From the NCBI RefSeq assembly GCF_000612665.1, contig NZ_HG942067.1, positions 1 through 44,205 of the forward strand: a stretch of DNA of 44,205 nucleotides, written 5' to 3'. Source of the DNA: Neobacillus dielmonensis. GTDB taxonomy: Bacteria > Bacillota > Bacilli > Bacillales > Cytobacillaceae. The notes beneath the pieces were generated by a model. The model was not told the origin of the DNA. It ran no database searches and saw only the letters and a list, made by a program, of their open reading frames with translations. The stretch's first letter is position 1. Each line of letters starts with the position of its first letter. The position numbers and the translations under genes were made by a program. Positions 32,460 to 40,313 of this stretch are shown in pieces.

Positions 32460-33338
32460 TTGGAATTGCGGCAATTGCAGCTCTTTGCTGAGGTGGCGAA
32501 ACATAAAAGCATTACAAAAGCAGCGGAAGCGGTGCACATCTCACAGCCCGCACTAAGTAAATCTATAATGGCAATAGAAGAAGAGCTTGGAATCACGCTC
32601 ATTATCCGAACAAATCGGACTAGTGAAGTGACCGATGCGGGGAAAGTGGTTTTGGAATATGCTCAGAAAATGTCGGGTCTTATGGATGAAATGAAAACTA
32701 CTTTAAATGACATGACCAATCTCGAGAGAGGCCAAATCAATATTGGCCTACCACCATTTATTGGAAGTTTATTTTTTCCCAGAGTGATGGCTAAGTTTCA
32801 TCATACATTTCCCAATATCAAACTGAACATTACTGAATATGGCGGCGCCAGAGTCGTAAAGAGTGTCGAAGAAGGGGAATTCGAATTAGGGGTTGCTGTC
32901 TTGCCCATAGATGAAAAAGAATTTGATGTCTATCCCATCGTAGAGGAAGAGATGAAACTGTTGGTCTATAAGGATCACCCTTTTGCTAATCGGGAAGTAG
33001 TGGATATTAGGGACCTTAAGGATGAAGAATTTATTTTTTATCATGAAGAATTTGCGTTACACCAAATTATGAGGAACCACTTTATTGCCGCAGGATTTGA
33101 GCCAAGGATCCTTTTTGAAAGCTCTCAATGGGATTTAATGACGGAGATGGTCGCTGCTAATCTTGGTGTGACAATCTTGCCTCACTCGATTTGTAACCGT
33201 GCATTTAATACAGATATCAGGGTCATTGATATCAAGCCGAAAATTCTCTGGCGGCTCGCTGTTTTGACCAAAAGAGAGCGATACATATCAAATGCAGCTC
33301 GGACCTTTATCGATTTCATACTTAAGGATCCATTATAA
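32460..33338 (+). CDS. cidR: LysR-type transcriptional regulator, CidR-like
   Basis: 292-aa LysR regulator. The N-terminal winged helix is typical (ELRQLQLFAEVAKHKSITKAAEAVHISQPALSKSIMAIEEELG in phase), followed by a periplasmic-binding-like effector domain (~90-290). The UUG at 32460 is chosen because GGAGG (32447-32451) lies 8 nt upstream and the protein then starts LELRQLQ, as in relatives. It precedes cidA-cidB on the same strand (~130-nt gap). In B. subtilis and staphylococci the LysR regulator next to these genes (YwbI/CidR) activates them during acetate/overflow metabolism, so the same role is inferred here. Confidence 0.87.
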   Translation: MELRQLQLFAEVAKHKSITKAAEAVHISQPALSKSIMAIEEELGITLIIRTNRTSEVTDAGKVVLEYAQKMSGLMDEMKTTLNDMTNLERGQINIGLPPFIGSLFFPRVMAKFHHTFPNIKLNITEYGGARVVKSVEEGEFELGVAVLPIDEKEFDVYPIVEEEMKLLVYKDHPFANREVVDIRDLKDEEFIFYHEEFALHQIMRNHFIAAGFEPRILFESSQWDLMTEMVAANLGVTILPHSICNRAFNTDIRVIDIKPKILWRLAVLTKRERYISNAARTFIDFILKDPL

Positions 33339-33372
33339 TTTGTAGTTATGGCAAACATTCTAAATATGTATT

Positions 33373-33397
33373 TTACGAATGGCAAAATCCGTCGTAA
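33373..33397 (+). promoter_or_regulatory. Candidate CidR operator upstream of cidA
   Basis: TTACGA (33373-33378) and TCGTAA (33392-33397) form a 6-bp inverted repeat with 13-nt spacing between cidR and cidA, a size that suits a LysR-type dimer. A hairpin AAAGGAG/CTCCTTT follows at 33425-33446 in the presumed leader. Confidence 0.4.
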
Positions 33398-33465
33398 GAT
33401 TACCCTTAGTTCTTTTGAAAGGTTAAAGGAGTGGATGGACTCCTTTGTATATAGGGGGTTTTACG

Positions 33466-33837
33466 ATGAAAAAAGCAGGGGTCATTATCCTTCAGGTTTT
33501 ATTTCTGCATGTGTTTTTAATATTAGGGGCGGCACTGAAGCAAATCGTTCCTATTCCGATACCTGCTTCGATGTTCGGATTAGTTCTTTTATTCCTGGCA
33601 CTATGTCTGAAAATTGTCAAACTGGAATGGGTGGAAAAGGGTGCAAATTGGTTACTGGCTGAACTGCTGCTTTTCTTCGTCCCTTCAGCAGTAGGAATTA
33701 TAAACTATAAAGAAATTTTTAGTTTCCTTGGAGCAGAAATTGTCATATTGATTGGCATTAGTACCATAGTTGTTATGGGATTGACAGGAATCATAGCAGA
33801 GAAAACAGCAGTTTTCAAAAGGAGGGAGCAACATTGA
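33466..33837 (+). CDS. cidA: CidA/LrgA-family holin-like membrane protein
   Basis: 123-aa protein with four predicted helices of the CidA/LrgA family; family marks are LKQIVPIPIPASMFGLVLLFLAL and LLLFFVPSAVGIINY. Members influence cell lysis and, in Bacillus, overflow-metabolite (pyruvate/acetate-related) handling. The ATG at 33466 is chosen because AGGGGG is 7-8 nt upstream. It ends overlapping the UUG start of cidB (TTGA junction), indicating coupled translation. It forms a set with the LysR gene upstream. Confidence 0.92.
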   Translation: MKKAGVIILQVLFLHVFLILGAALKQIVPIPIPASMFGLVLLFLALCLKIVKLEWVEKGANWLLAELLLFFVPSAVGIINYKEIFSFLGAEIVILIGISTIVVMGLTGIIAEKTAVFKRREQH

Positions 33838-34532
33838 TTATGATGATTCTATTTACTGTTGTGACTTACCTATTATACCGAATCTCCAAAATGGTTTATG
33901 TTAAAATGTCCTTCCCACTTTTTCACCCGTTACTGCTAACACCGATCCTTCTAATTATTGTTATTTCGATCGTTCATGTGCCAGCGGATGGATACTTGCA
34001 TGCAACTAGATTATTGACTCATTTGTTAGGGCCAGCTACGGTTGCCTTTGCTGTACCAATTTATAAAAATTTGCCGACTGTAAAAAAGTATTTGGGCACT
34101 ATTGCGATCAGTATTACAACAGGAACGTTAGTCGCCATTTTTTCCACCTTTGGTTTATCAAAATTAATCCATTTGAAATCTGATATGATTACTTCTATTC
34201 TCCCAAGATCGATTACGACACCGATTGCGATTGAAGTATCGAAGGAAATTGGCGGAATGCCAACCCTAACGACGGTTTTTGTCATTATAACCGGTGTTTT
34301 TGGCGGTATCGTTGGTCCGATGGTGATTAAATCCCTGTCGATAAAATCCCCAATTGCACGAGGGCTTGCGCTTGGCATGGCGGCCCATGGGGTAGGCACG
34401 ACAAAAGCTATGGAGTATGGCAAACAGGAAGCAACGTTTTCTTCGTTGGGAATGATTTTTGCAGCATGGATTACACTGATTTGGGGTGCCTTGCTGATCC
34501 CATCGTTGATGACGCTTCAGCATCTTTTTTAA
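33834..34532 (+). CDS. cidB: CidB/LrgB-family membrane protein
   Basis: 232-aa polytopic protein (about 6-8 helices) of the LrgB family, the partner of CidA. Marks: LTHLLGPATVAFAVPIYKNL, LPRSITTPIAIEVSKEIGG and ALGMAAHGVGTTKAMEYG. The UUG start at 33834 overlaps the cidA stop and follows GGAGGGAG (33821-33828); ATG 33840 is an alternative. It is the last gene of the cid set; a MITE-like element lies ~70 nt downstream and no clear terminator separates them. Confidence 0.93.
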   Translation: MIMMILFTVVTYLLYRISKMVYVKMSFPLFHPLLLTPILLIIVISIVHVPADGYLHATRLLTHLLGPATVAFAVPIYKNLPTVKKYLGTIAISITTGTLVAIFSTFGLSKLIHLKSDMITSILPRSITTPIAIEVSKEIGGMPTLTTVFVIITGVFGGIVGPMVIKSLSIKSPIARGLALGMAAHGVGTTKAMEYGKQEATFSSLGMIFAAWITLIWGALLIPSLMTLQHLF

Positions 34533-34604
34533 AAGGGGAAAATTATGTTCGCTTTATTAAAGAATCAGCGGAACTGGCTGGTTCTTTATTTGTTTTTATG
34601 AAAT

Positions 34605-34795
34605 GGCTCTGTTTAAACAAGAATGTTGATTTTTATAACTCTGTTGGTTGGAGCGGAAGGCGCTCGACTGCTCGGGAGTACGGGGCTGGGGAGTCCCCGC
34701 AGGCGCGCTTTCAGCGCCGAGGAGGCTCCCCGGCACGACCTCGGGAACGCTTAAACGACTGGAACGGAAATCAACAGCCAAATATAACAGAGCTA
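34605..34795. mobile_element. Small inverted-repeat (MITE-like) element, copy 2
   Basis: Starts GGCTCTGTTTAAAC and ends AACAGAGCTA, imperfect inverted repeats, flanked by the 7-bp direct repeat ATGAAAT (34598-34604 and 34796-34802). Subterminal TGTTGATT and AATCAACA are also inverted. The GC-rich interior (GGAGCGGAAGGCGCTCGACT, then GGCGCGCTTTCAGCGCC, then GAGGAGGCTCCCC) is a type of hairpin-rich repeat I recall from many Bacillaceae intergenic regions. No credible coding capacity. Base composition is far more GC-rich than the surroundings. Confidence 0.75.
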
Positions 34796-34952
34796 ATGAA
34801 ATAAAAATAAATAAAACAAAATTGCTTGAAACTATACGCTCAGTATATTTATCCTTTATTATCCGATTAATTTATAATAAGAGAATATGGGGCCAATAAT
34901 AAGTGATTCTTGGTTAATCCTAATTGGCATCAGATATTGGAGGGATAATTAT

Positions 34953-35840
34953 ATGACTATGGAAGTTGGTTTTATCGGTTTGGGAAATATGGGTAAGCCT
35001 ATGGTAATGAACTTACTTAAAGCAGGATACAAAGTAAATGTGTATAATCGGACAAAAAGTAAAGCAAAAGATGTTGTAGATGCAGGTGCATTTCTAGTTA
35101 ATTGTCCTTCTGATGCAGTGTCAGAAGGCGGGATTGTAATCACCATGGTAGCAAATGATCAAGCACTGGAAGAGCTAGTATTAGGCTCGGATGGGTTTGG
35201 AATGAAACTGGGCAAGGGGGGAATTCATCTTTCAATGAGTACTGTTTCTCCCGAGACTTCCCGAAAACTTGCTTCTTTTCATCAGCGGCAAGGCAGTGAT
35301 TATGTCGCTTCCCCTGTTTTTGGACGACCTGATGCAGCAGCGGCTCAGAAACTTAATATACTTTCGTCCGGTTCCACCGAATCAAAGGAGAGAGTGAAAC
35401 CATTACAGGAGGCAATGGGTCAGCGGGTGTTTGATATCGGCGAGGAGCCTGGAAGTGCTAATATTATTAAGCTTGGCGGGAATTTTATGATTATGGCGGC
35501 CATGGAAGCAATGGCTGAATCTTTTAATTTAGCTGAGAAGAACGGAATCAACCGAGAACGAGCGGCAGAGGTATACGCATCCACTTTGTTTAACTGTACG
35601 GTATATCAAGGTTATGGACAACTGATCGCTAAAAAGCTGTTTGAACCTGCTGGGTTTCAACTGGCACTTGGCCTTAAAGATTGTAATCTTGTTTTAGATG
35701 AGGCGAATGCCGCTAATAACCCGATGCCTTTAGCGAATTTAGTGCATGACCGTTTGCTCGCATCCGTAGCGAAGGGCCGGGAAAACCAAGATTGGGCAGC
35801 ATTAGCTCGAATTTCAATGGAAGAGGCAGGGCTTGAATAA
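34953..35840 (+). CDS. NAD(P)-dependent beta-hydroxyacid dehydrogenase
   Basis: 295-aa soluble oxidoreductase of the 6-phosphogluconate/3-hydroxyisobutyrate dehydrogenase superfamily. The Rossmann motif is GLGNMG (9-14), the substrate-site segment is LSMSTVSPETS with GSDYVASPVFGRPDAA, and catalytic K173 lies in IIKLGGNF with N177. The all-alpha C-terminal domain is complete. VYNRTKSK after the second strand suggests NADP preference (Arg/Lys at the phosphate site). The ATG at 34953 follows GGAGGG (34939-34944). Single gene between the MITE-like element and a terminator. Substrate unknown (glyoxylate/succinic-semialdehyde reductase-like or similar). Confidence 0.88.
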   Translation: MTMEVGFIGLGNMGKPMVMNLLKAGYKVNVYNRTKSKAKDVVDAGAFLVNCPSDAVSEGGIVITMVANDQALEELVLGSDGFGMKLGKGGIHLSMSTVSPETSRKLASFHQRQGSDYVASPVFGRPDAAAAQKLNILSSGSTESKERVKPLQEAMGQRVFDIGEEPGSANIIKLGGNFMIMAAMEAMAESFNLAEKNGINRERAAEVYASTLFNCTVYQGYGQLIAKKLFEPAGFQLALGLKDCNLVLDEANAANNPMPLANLVHDRLLASVAKGRENQDWAALARISMEEAGLE

Positions 35841-35862
35841 CTACCAACTAAATCAATTTAAA

Positions 35863-35901
35863 AAAACGAGACACAAAAGAGTACTGATGTCTCGTTTTTA
35901 A
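35863..35901 (+). terminator. Rho-independent terminator after the dehydrogenase gene
   Basis: Perfect 12-bp stem AAAAACGAGACA/TGTCTCGTTTTT with a 14-nt loop, T-run included. Confidence 0.93.
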
Positions 35902-36056
35902 TGTACTTGATTTTCATGGACCAATTCAAAACAAAAAGGGATAGATATCCTCCTCATCAATGGTTTGCTTAATCTTCTATCGATTTTTTAGATTTAAATC
36001 TATTGATTATTGTGATAAAATTTCTTACGTTCTAAATTGAATTGGAGGCTAATGAT

Positions 36057-37127
36057 ATGGCAGATATAAACGGTTCAATAATGACACCGCAGCCGAACTC
36101 GAAAAAAACAGCAGTTAAAGTCCTTGTTTTTATTTTAATTACCATCGTGGGATTGTCCTATGTAAAGTGGTATCCTTATTTTAATAAAACAATTCTAGCA
36201 GCAAATACCCATTCCATCGGGGCATCCATTTTAGGGGATCATGCTGAATTGTCGTCTGCATCATGGGATAGTGCCTGGTCCTATGCCCTTGTCTATTTTA
36301 ATGCAGTGTGGAAAGCCGCTGTTGTTGGCATTTTACTTGGTTCCCTAGTACAGGTTCTATTGCCGACCAACTGGCTGTTAAAAGTTTTAGGAAAAACCTC
36401 TTTTGGCAGCACTGCTGTTGCCGGACTTGCCTCACTGCCCGGTATGATGTGCACCTGTTGTGCGGCACCAATTGCTGCAGGATTACGGAAGAAAAATGTT
36501 TCTGTCGGTGCCAGCTTAGCATTTTGGATCGGAAATCCGACACTGAATCCGGCAACCCTTATTTTCATGACATTTGTTTTATCATGGAAGTTTACCGCTC
36601 TTCGGCTTGTATTTGGGATTATTTTAACATTTGGGGTAAGTTATTTGGCCAACCGTTTTGCACCAAGTGTAAATACAGCCGATATCGATAAAATGATAGA
36701 AAAAACAGAGAAAGAAGCAAATGGATCATTTGCACAAAGATGGGCGAAAAGCATTGGCACCATGATTTTATATATTGTCCCAACTTACTTTTTATCCGTA
36801 CTTTTGATGGGAGCCGTCCGTGTTTGGTTATTCCCAAACATAAGTGAAGCATCTGCTAATAGTTTAATAGCAGTGATCGGTTTTGCCATTGCTGGTATGC
36901 TATTCGTGATTCCAACAGCAGCGGAAATTCCAATCATTCAAACGTTTATATCTTTTGGAATGGGTGGAGGCCCCGCAGGAGCACTATTGTTAACATTGCC
37001 TTCTATAAGCCTTCCGTCGCTTTTGCTAGTGGCAAAATCTTTTCCTAAAAAAGTATTGCTTTTTGTAGCTGTTTCTGTGGTTATTTTAGGTATCTTGAGC
37101 GGTGTGGCAGGTATGTTTCTGCTTTAA
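36057..37127 (+). CDS. YraQ/ArsP-type permease (DUF318) with CTCC motif
   Basis: 356-aa membrane protein with ~8-10 helices. It belongs to the permease group that includes YraQ, SO_0444 and ArsP. A conserved GMMCTCCAAPIAAGLRKKN segment carries C132, C134 and C135 at a membrane edge; in ArsP the related cysteines bind trivalent organoarsenicals. The partner phrase FWIGNPTLNPATLIFM is typical. The second half repeats the pattern (FVIPTAAEIPIIQTFI). GGAGGC lies before ATG 36057; the in-frame UUG at 36042 overlaps this site. No arsenic genes are adjacent, so the substrate is open. It shares a bidirectional terminator with the APC permease gene. Confidence 0.85.
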   Translation: MADINGSIMTPQPNSKKTAVKVLVFILITIVGLSYVKWYPYFNKTILAANTHSIGASILGDHAELSSASWDSAWSYALVYFNAVWKAAVVGILLGSLVQVLLPTNWLLKVLGKTSFGSTAVAGLASLPGMMCTCCAAPIAAGLRKKNVSVGASLAFWIGNPTLNPATLIFMTFVLSWKFTALRLVFGIILTFGVSYLANRFAPSVNTADIDKMIEKTEKEANGSFAQRWAKSIGTMILYIVPTYFLSVLLMGAVRVWLFPNISEASANSLIAVIGFAIAGMLFVIPTAAEIPIIQTFISFGMGGGPAGALLLTLPSISLPSLLLVAKSFPKKVLLFVAVSVVILGILSGVAGMFLL

Positions 37128-37144
37128 TTGAAAACATAATTTGC

Positions 37145-37187
37145 AAAAAATGCCTTCGTCTGAACTACTCGGACGAAGGCATTTTTT
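37145..37187. terminator. Bidirectional terminator between convergent permease genes
   Basis: A 16-bp stem AAAAAATGCCTTCGTC/GACGAAGGCATTTTTT with an 11-nt loop; T-runs on both strands. It abuts the stop codon of the minus-strand gene. Confidence 0.96.
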
Positions 37188-38527
37188 TAATGACTTTCAA
37201 CAAATTCATATTCCGGCGGCTTTACATGAAAGCCTTTAGTTAAAAATAGCAAATACACGAAGCCTACCCCAAACCATGAAAGACCAAAGGTAATCGCTAA
37301 AAGATCCAAACTTACCCATAGGTAAATCAGAAAGGCTAAACCAATGACAGGCAAGACAACATAACTGAGAAAACTAAGCGTCTTTTCTATTTGCCTATTT
37401 TTAAAATAATAAATAATTACAGATAAGTTCACAAAAGAAAACGCAGTGAACGCTCCAAAATTAATTAAGGAGGTAGCTGTAACAAGATCTAAAAGCAATG
37501 CACTTAAAGCAACCACACCGATAAATACAATATTGAAAATAGGCGTTTGCCATTTAGGATGAAGGTAACCGAAGACCTTTTTTGGAAGAACCCCATCTCT
37601 TCCCATGGCAAAAAGTAACCGGGATGCACTCGTTTGGGCAGCAAGTCCGGACGCTAGAACTGATATGAGGGCTCCACTTGTAAATACTGATTGAAACAAT
37701 ATCCCGCCAATATGATGGGCTATTTCAGGTGAAGCACCTTCTATATTAGTTAAAACCGAAACATCCGGATATAATACTTGAATAAAATAAGTGACTAAAA
37801 TAAAAAATATCCCACCAATCACCGCAATAAGGAAGATTCCTTTTGGTATATTTTTCTCGGGTTCTACCGTCTCTTCGGCTAGGGTAGTCACTGCGTCGAA
37901 GCCTAAAAAAGCAAGAGCCAGAATGGATGCACCCGAAAATAAGAGACTCATACTGATATCTTTCGAATAAAACGGAAACGAAGATAATCCTGTTCCGCCA
38001 TTGCCGCTATATATCGACCGAATGGTTAAAATAACAAAGATAATGGCAACTAATAATTGTAAGAGAACAAATAATGTGTTTGCCGAAACAGCAACTTTGA
38101 TTCCAGCAATATTCATAACCGTAATAAGCACAACTAACCCGACTATCCATAGCCAGGCAGGAACACTTGGAAAACTGGCAGATAAATATATGCCTGCTAA
38201 TAGCGCATTAATCATTGGCAAGAAAATATAATCAAGTAAAGCTGACCACCCAACCAGAAATCCAAGTTCTGCTCCCATTGTTCTTTTTGTATAGGTATAG
38301 GCAGAGCCTGCATCAGGATAAATCTTCACCATCTTCCCATAGCTTAATGCAGTGAAGAGTATTGCTATTGTAATAAGTATGTAAGATGCGGGAACATGCC
38401 CATTAGTCACGTCTGACACTACTCCAAAGGTGTCAAACACCGCAAATGGTGACATATAGGCTAACCCTAAAAATACGATGGAAGTGACCCCTAACGATCT
38501 TTTTAAACTGCCTTGTGAAGCATTCAA
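37187..38527 (-). CDS. APC-family amino acid/polyamine permease
   Basis: 446-aa protein with ~12 membrane helices. APC marks: GLAYMSPFAVFDTFGVVSDVT, YPDAGSAYTYTKRTMGAELGFLVGW, FLGFDAVTTLAEETVEPEKNIPKGI and SRLLFAMGRDGVLPK. Closest by eye to the PuuP/YveA-like branch, so putrescine or an acidic amino acid are reasonable substrates, not proven. The UUG start at 38527 follows GGGGGA (38534-38539 on the minus strand); no closer ATG fits. A large AT-rich dyad begins 27 nt upstream of the start. Convergent with the YraQ-type gene. Confidence 0.9.
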   Translation of the reverse strand: MNASQGSLKRSLGVTSIVFLGLAYMSPFAVFDTFGVVSDVTNGHVPASYILITIAILFTALSYGKMVKIYPDAGSAYTYTKRTMGAELGFLVGWSALLDYIFLPMINALLAGIYLSASFPSVPAWLWIVGLVVLITVMNIAGIKVAVSANTLFVLLQLLVAIIFVILTIRSIYSGNGGTGLSSFPFYSKDISMSLLFSGASILALAFLGFDAVTTLAEETVEPEKNIPKGIFLIAVIGGIFFILVTYFIQVLYPDVSVLTNIEGASPEIAHHIGGILFQSVFTSGALISVLASGLAAQTSASRLLFAMGRDGVLPKKVFGYLHPKWQTPIFNIVFIGVVALSALLLDLVTATSLINFGAFTAFSFVNLSVIIYYFKNRQIEKTLSFLSYVVLPVIGLAFLIYLWVSLDLLAITFGLSWFGVGFVYLLFLTKGFHVKPPEYEFVESH

Positions 38528-38553
38528 CTGTAATTCCCCCTTAATTCAGCATG

Positions 38554-38595
38554 AAAATTATTTTATATGAATTTTTATTCAATGAAAATAATTTT
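38554..38595 (-). promoter_or_regulatory. AT-rich dyad upstream of the APC permease gene
   Basis: AAAATTATTTT and AAAATAATTTT form the outer arms of a 19-bp imperfect inverted repeat (16 of 19 pairs) that also includes TGAAT/ATTCA around a TTTT centre. It overlaps the likely -10/leader region, so it could be an operator or an RNA hairpin. Confidence 0.5.
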
Positions 38596-38687
38596 TTTGC
38601 AAAAAAGATAAATTTTTGTAGGCTAAGATATCCTGTTGTTGTAATTTTATTTATTCGATGAAGTAGTAGGGCGCTGCCAGGCAAATT

Positions 38688-38720
38688 TAAAAAGGACAAC
38701 CGCTTAGTTGCCCTTTATTT
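38688..38720 (-). terminator. Terminator of the small hydrophilic protein gene
   Basis: Read on the minus strand, AAAGGGCAAC and GTTGTCCTTT form a 10-bp stem with one mismatch and a 6-nt loop, followed by a short T-run. Confidence 0.75.
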
Positions 38721-38784
38721 TGCGTTATATGAAGCAATCTACTATTTACCCACAACCAAAAAGTCCGAGTAAAGTACAGGTTTA

Positions 38785-38982
38785 TTACTCATTACTTTGA
38801 TTTTTCTCTTTATCATTGCCAGTTAAATTATTCACTGCATTTGCTGCCGCATCCACAGTACTCATAGCTACATTCTCAGTTGTTTCTAAAGCGCTATGAA
38901 CAGTATGAAATGCTGACCCAGCGGTTTCTTTAATACTATTTGCAATACCTTGGTTATTTTCATTATTTCGTTCTTTTGGCAT
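38785..38982 (-). CDS. Small hydrophilic helical protein of unknown function
   Basis: 65-aa soluble protein, starting MPKERNNENNQG and continuing with amphipathic Ala/Thr/Val-rich repeats (SIKETAGSAFHTVHSAL, then ENVAMSTVDAAANAV) and a charged tail. The pattern resembles LEA-like or YtxH-like stress proteins, but I do not recognise the family. The ATG at 38982 is chosen because AGGAGGTGA ends 5 nt upstream; a GTG nine bases earlier overlaps that site. It has its own terminator. It lies next to the osmostress proline genes, but on the opposite strand. Confidence 0.72.
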   Translation of the reverse strand: MPKERNNENNQGIANSIKETAGSAFHTVHSALETTENVAMSTVDAAANAVNNLTGNDKEKNQSNE

Positions 38983-39307
38983 CCGACTCACCTCCTATTT
39001 GCAGCAAATGTAGGTTATGTAACATGGCAAGGAGTTATTCTCTAGCGTTAGCGGAAGTATGTTTACTTTTAAAAAAATTCCGGTTTACCGATGCAAGGGA
39101 TTCTTTGATTGAGGAATTTTTTATTAATCCCTCTGCTTACGGCCAAACATGGGCTATTGCATCCTTAATAATTTTGCTGAAAAAATCTTTATATTTTCCG
39201 ATAAGAGGCGAAAATAAGCCATGAGCGCTGATTATAGCAAATTATTGGCAAAATTGTGCCGGATGCTTACTAATTGAGCTGAATACACATAAATTTCCAT
39301 TTTTCCC
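38983..39307. other. Intergenic region with an unassigned 66-codon open frame
   Basis: ATG 39024 to TGA 39224 (+) reads MARSYSLALAEVCLLLKKF and on through YGQTWAIASLIILLKKS. Its composition is plausible for a protein, but there is no convincing ribosome binding site and no family match, so I do not call it a gene. It may be a decayed gene. Nothing else was recognised before the proH promoter. Confidence 0.3.
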
Positions 39308-39335
39308 TTGATATTCTTTTTGAAGATGTTAGTAT
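39308..39335 (+). promoter_or_regulatory. Candidate proH promoter
   Basis: TTGATA (39308-39313), a 16-nt spacer and TAGTAT (39330-39335), about 47 nt before the proH start. Osmotic control is known for the B. subtilis proHJ promoter; here it is an inference. Confidence 0.55.
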
Positions 39336-39382
39336 AAGGGCATTGAAAATTATTGAACAATATACAAACAGGGAGAGATTGC

Positions 39383-40249
39383 ATGGTCAATAAAAAGACG
39401 ATTGCATTTATCGGTGCTGGTGCTATGGCTGAAGCAATGATTTCAGGTGTTGTTTCATCTAACAGCATACCCGCGGAACATATCTTCGTTACCAACCGCA
39501 GCAATACAAATCGCTTAAAGCAACTGGAAAATGAATATGGAATAAACGGCATCCCCCAAAATGAACTAGAAATAAATCAAATGGATGTCATTATCCTCGC
39601 AATGAAACCAAAAGATGCAGAAACCTCTTTACAAATCATTAGAAATATAGTAAAACCCCACCAGCTCATTTTGTCTGTAATAGCTGGCCTAACTACTTCG
39701 TCGATTGAACGGATGTTGCCCGAAGCCCAGCAAGTAATTAGGGCAATGCCCAACACATCCTGCAAGATTGGCGAATCGGCCACAGCACTTTCCAGAGGGA
39801 AAAATACCACTAATCTAAATTTTTCATGGGCTATACAATTCTTCGAATGTATAGGAAAGGTGTACGTCATACCAGAGGAGCAAATGCATACCTTTACCGG
39901 TATAGCCGGCAGCGGTCCAGCCTACTATTATTACTTTATGGAATGTATGGAAAAAGAGGGGATAAAAGCAAATATACCGAAGGGAACCATCCGACAAATT
40001 GTTGCACAAACCATTCTGGGCGCCGCCAAAATGATTCAAGAACAAGGGGAATCGCCGGAAGTATTAAGGGAGAACATCACATCACCTAACGGTACAACGG
40101 CTGCTGGATTAAAAGCTTTGTTTGAACATGGGGGTGGTGAGGCTATTACTCACGCCGTACTTCAGGCTGCCATCCGATCATGTGAAATCAGTCATCAACT
40201 GGATAAATCCATTTTAAGTAATAAAGTACAACAGCTCGAAAGAAAATAA
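39383..40249 (+). CDS. proH: Pyrroline-5-carboxylate reductase (ProH/ProC)
   Basis: Last step of proline synthesis: reduces P5C to proline with NADPH. The Rossmann start FIGAGAMAEAMISGV and the phrases AMKPKDAE, IRAMPNTSCKIGESATALS, GIAGSGPAYYYYFMECM and SPNGTTAAGLKALFEHG are all family signatures. 288 aa. GGGAGAG precedes ATG 39383. Followed after ~65 nt by the glutamate kinase gene, the arrangement of the osmostress-induced proHJ operon of Bacillus, so the main role is probably making proline as compatible solute rather than for protein synthesis. No proA is present here; it would be shared from elsewhere. Confidence 0.94.
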   Translation: MVNKKTIAFIGAGAMAEAMISGVVSSNSIPAEHIFVTNRSNTNRLKQLENEYGINGIPQNELEINQMDVIILAMKPKDAETSLQIIRNIVKPHQLILSVIAGLTTSSIERMLPEAQQVIRAMPNTSCKIGESATALSRGKNTTNLNFSWAIQFFECIGKVYVIPEEQMHTFTGIAGSGPAYYYYFMECMEKEGIKANIPKGTIRQIVAQTILGAAKMIQEQGESPEVLRENITSPNGTTAAGLKALFEHGGGEAITHAVLQAAIRSCEISHQLDKSILSNKVQQLERK

Positions 40250-40313
40250 TTTGCCATCTTAAAAGCATTTTAATTTTTCTAGCTGAATGAAAAAACGATA
40301 ATGGAGTGATTAC

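Noticed and set aside
34466..34899. Open frames of 112 and 83 codons across MITE-like copy 2
   Set aside because: They run out of cidB or through GC-rich hairpins with Arg/Gly/Pro-rich text and no start signals.
39024..39224. 66-codon open frame between the small hydrophilic gene and proH
   Set aside because: No convincing ribosome binding site and no family resemblance. Kept only as part of an unassigned intergenic entry.
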